A DNA stretch of 64,000 nt from Pseudomonas frederiksbergensis. Lineage in GTDB: Bacteria > Pseudomonadota > Gammaproteobacteria > Pseudomonadales > Pseudomonadaceae. Shown in pieces: positions 63,680 to 64,000 of this stretch. A program made the translations under genes and the position numbers. Where the stretch lies: NCBI RefSeq assembly GCF_003732275.1, contig NZ_MOBM01000005.1, positions 124,001 to 188,000 of the forward strand, read 5' to 3'. Within the stretch, counting starts at the first letter, position 1. Every line of letters starts with the position of its first letter. The notes under the pieces are model-generated. The model saw nothing but the letters and a program-made list of their open reading frames with translations. It was not told the DNA's origin and ran no database searches.

Positions 63680-64000
63680 TTAATTTGTGATCGTGAAGTC
63701 AGCGATATTGCTGGCCGAAATCACAATGTCGGCATTCGGAAGGTCGTTGCCATGAACTTTTTCATAGGAAGTAGACTCATCGAAACCCAATGAACGCCAT
63801 CGATCAAGCAGGCGCGCTTCCAGGGTTTTGCGGTCAGCTTGCAGCATTATGGTGGCGTCAAAACAGTCTTTTAAGGACGACCATGGGGCGAGGTCTAATA
63901 GAAGGTAGTTTCCTTCCACGATGAGATATTTCACGTCAGAGGAAATCAATTGTCCTTCAGCACGGGATATCTCCAGGATTCGATCGAATACCGGAACGGC
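63680..64000 (-). CDS. P-loop kinase of the uridine/pantothenate kinase type (5' truncated)
   Basis: 106 C-terminal residues reach the window end in frame (VPVFDRILEISRAEGQLISS, then LIVEGNYLLLDLAPWSSLKD, LEARLLDRW and DLPNADIVIS). The LIVEGNYLLL block and the Arg-rich LLDRW segment are the phosphate-binding half of the PRK/CoaA/YggC kinase family. The Walker A loop lies beyond the window. Substrate unknown; position beside mtlZ suggests a sugar or nucleoside. Confidence 0.75.
   Translation of the reverse strand, partial: AVPVFDRILEISRAEGQLISSDVKYLIVEGNYLLLDLAPWSSLKDCFDATIMLQADRKTLEARLLDRWRSLGFDESTSYEKVHGNDLPNADIVISASNIADFTITN

Overview
The window looks like chromosome of a Pseudomonas of the fluorescens group. 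The gacA-uvrC-pgsA-tRNA-Gly order, a lipase with the catalytic spacing of the P. fragi enzyme, Pseudomonas-type yej, hbc and mtl genes, and several families of paired REP sequences (REPINs) all point there. Assignments rest on reading the translations and motifs; no database search was run.

Layout. 1-6.5 kb: (R)-3-hydroxybutyrate use (GntP permease, bdhA, aacS), transcribed leftward from a sigma-54 promoter with two candidate enhancer sites and controlled by an HbcR-type activator. 6.6-12.1 kb: a yejABEF peptide/microcin-C type ABC importer. 12.2-16.6 kb: ppiC, a lipase, a three-module protein of unknown role and a DAHP synthase whose long mRNA leader encodes two aromatic-rich leader peptides around an intrinsic terminator. 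16.7-21.3 kb: nitrilase-family amidase, GNAT, gacA, uvrC, pgsA, tRNA-Gly.

21.4-55.1 kb is an accessory block dominated by organosulfur (or similar) scavenging. It holds four FMNH2-dependent class-C monooxygenases, an acyl-CoA-dehydrogenase-like oxidase, four SsuA-type binding proteins sharing one SsuB/SsuC pair, three TonB-dependent receptors with a private TonB-ExbB-ExbD set, a four-domain rhodanese, a thiol dioxygenase, an amine oxidase with an exported RidA, and local regulators (LacI, HxlR, LysR). One gene in it carries an amber stop and one receptor has lost its normal C-terminus. The block starts at the intact tRNA-Gly and ends at a broken copy of the tRNA-Gly 3' end plus terminator, which suggests an integration hotspot although no integrase remains.

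55.7-56.8 kb is a scar: an IS66 transposase fragment, the tRNA fragment, terminator-like repeats and a broken fabF-like fragment. 56.8-62.3 kb is a catabolic operon (MFS permease, FAH-family hydrolase, SDR, 2-hydroxyacid dehydrogenase) with a divergent AraC regulator. The window ends with a methyltransferase remnant, fructokinase mtlZ and the 3' part of a P-loop kinase gene.
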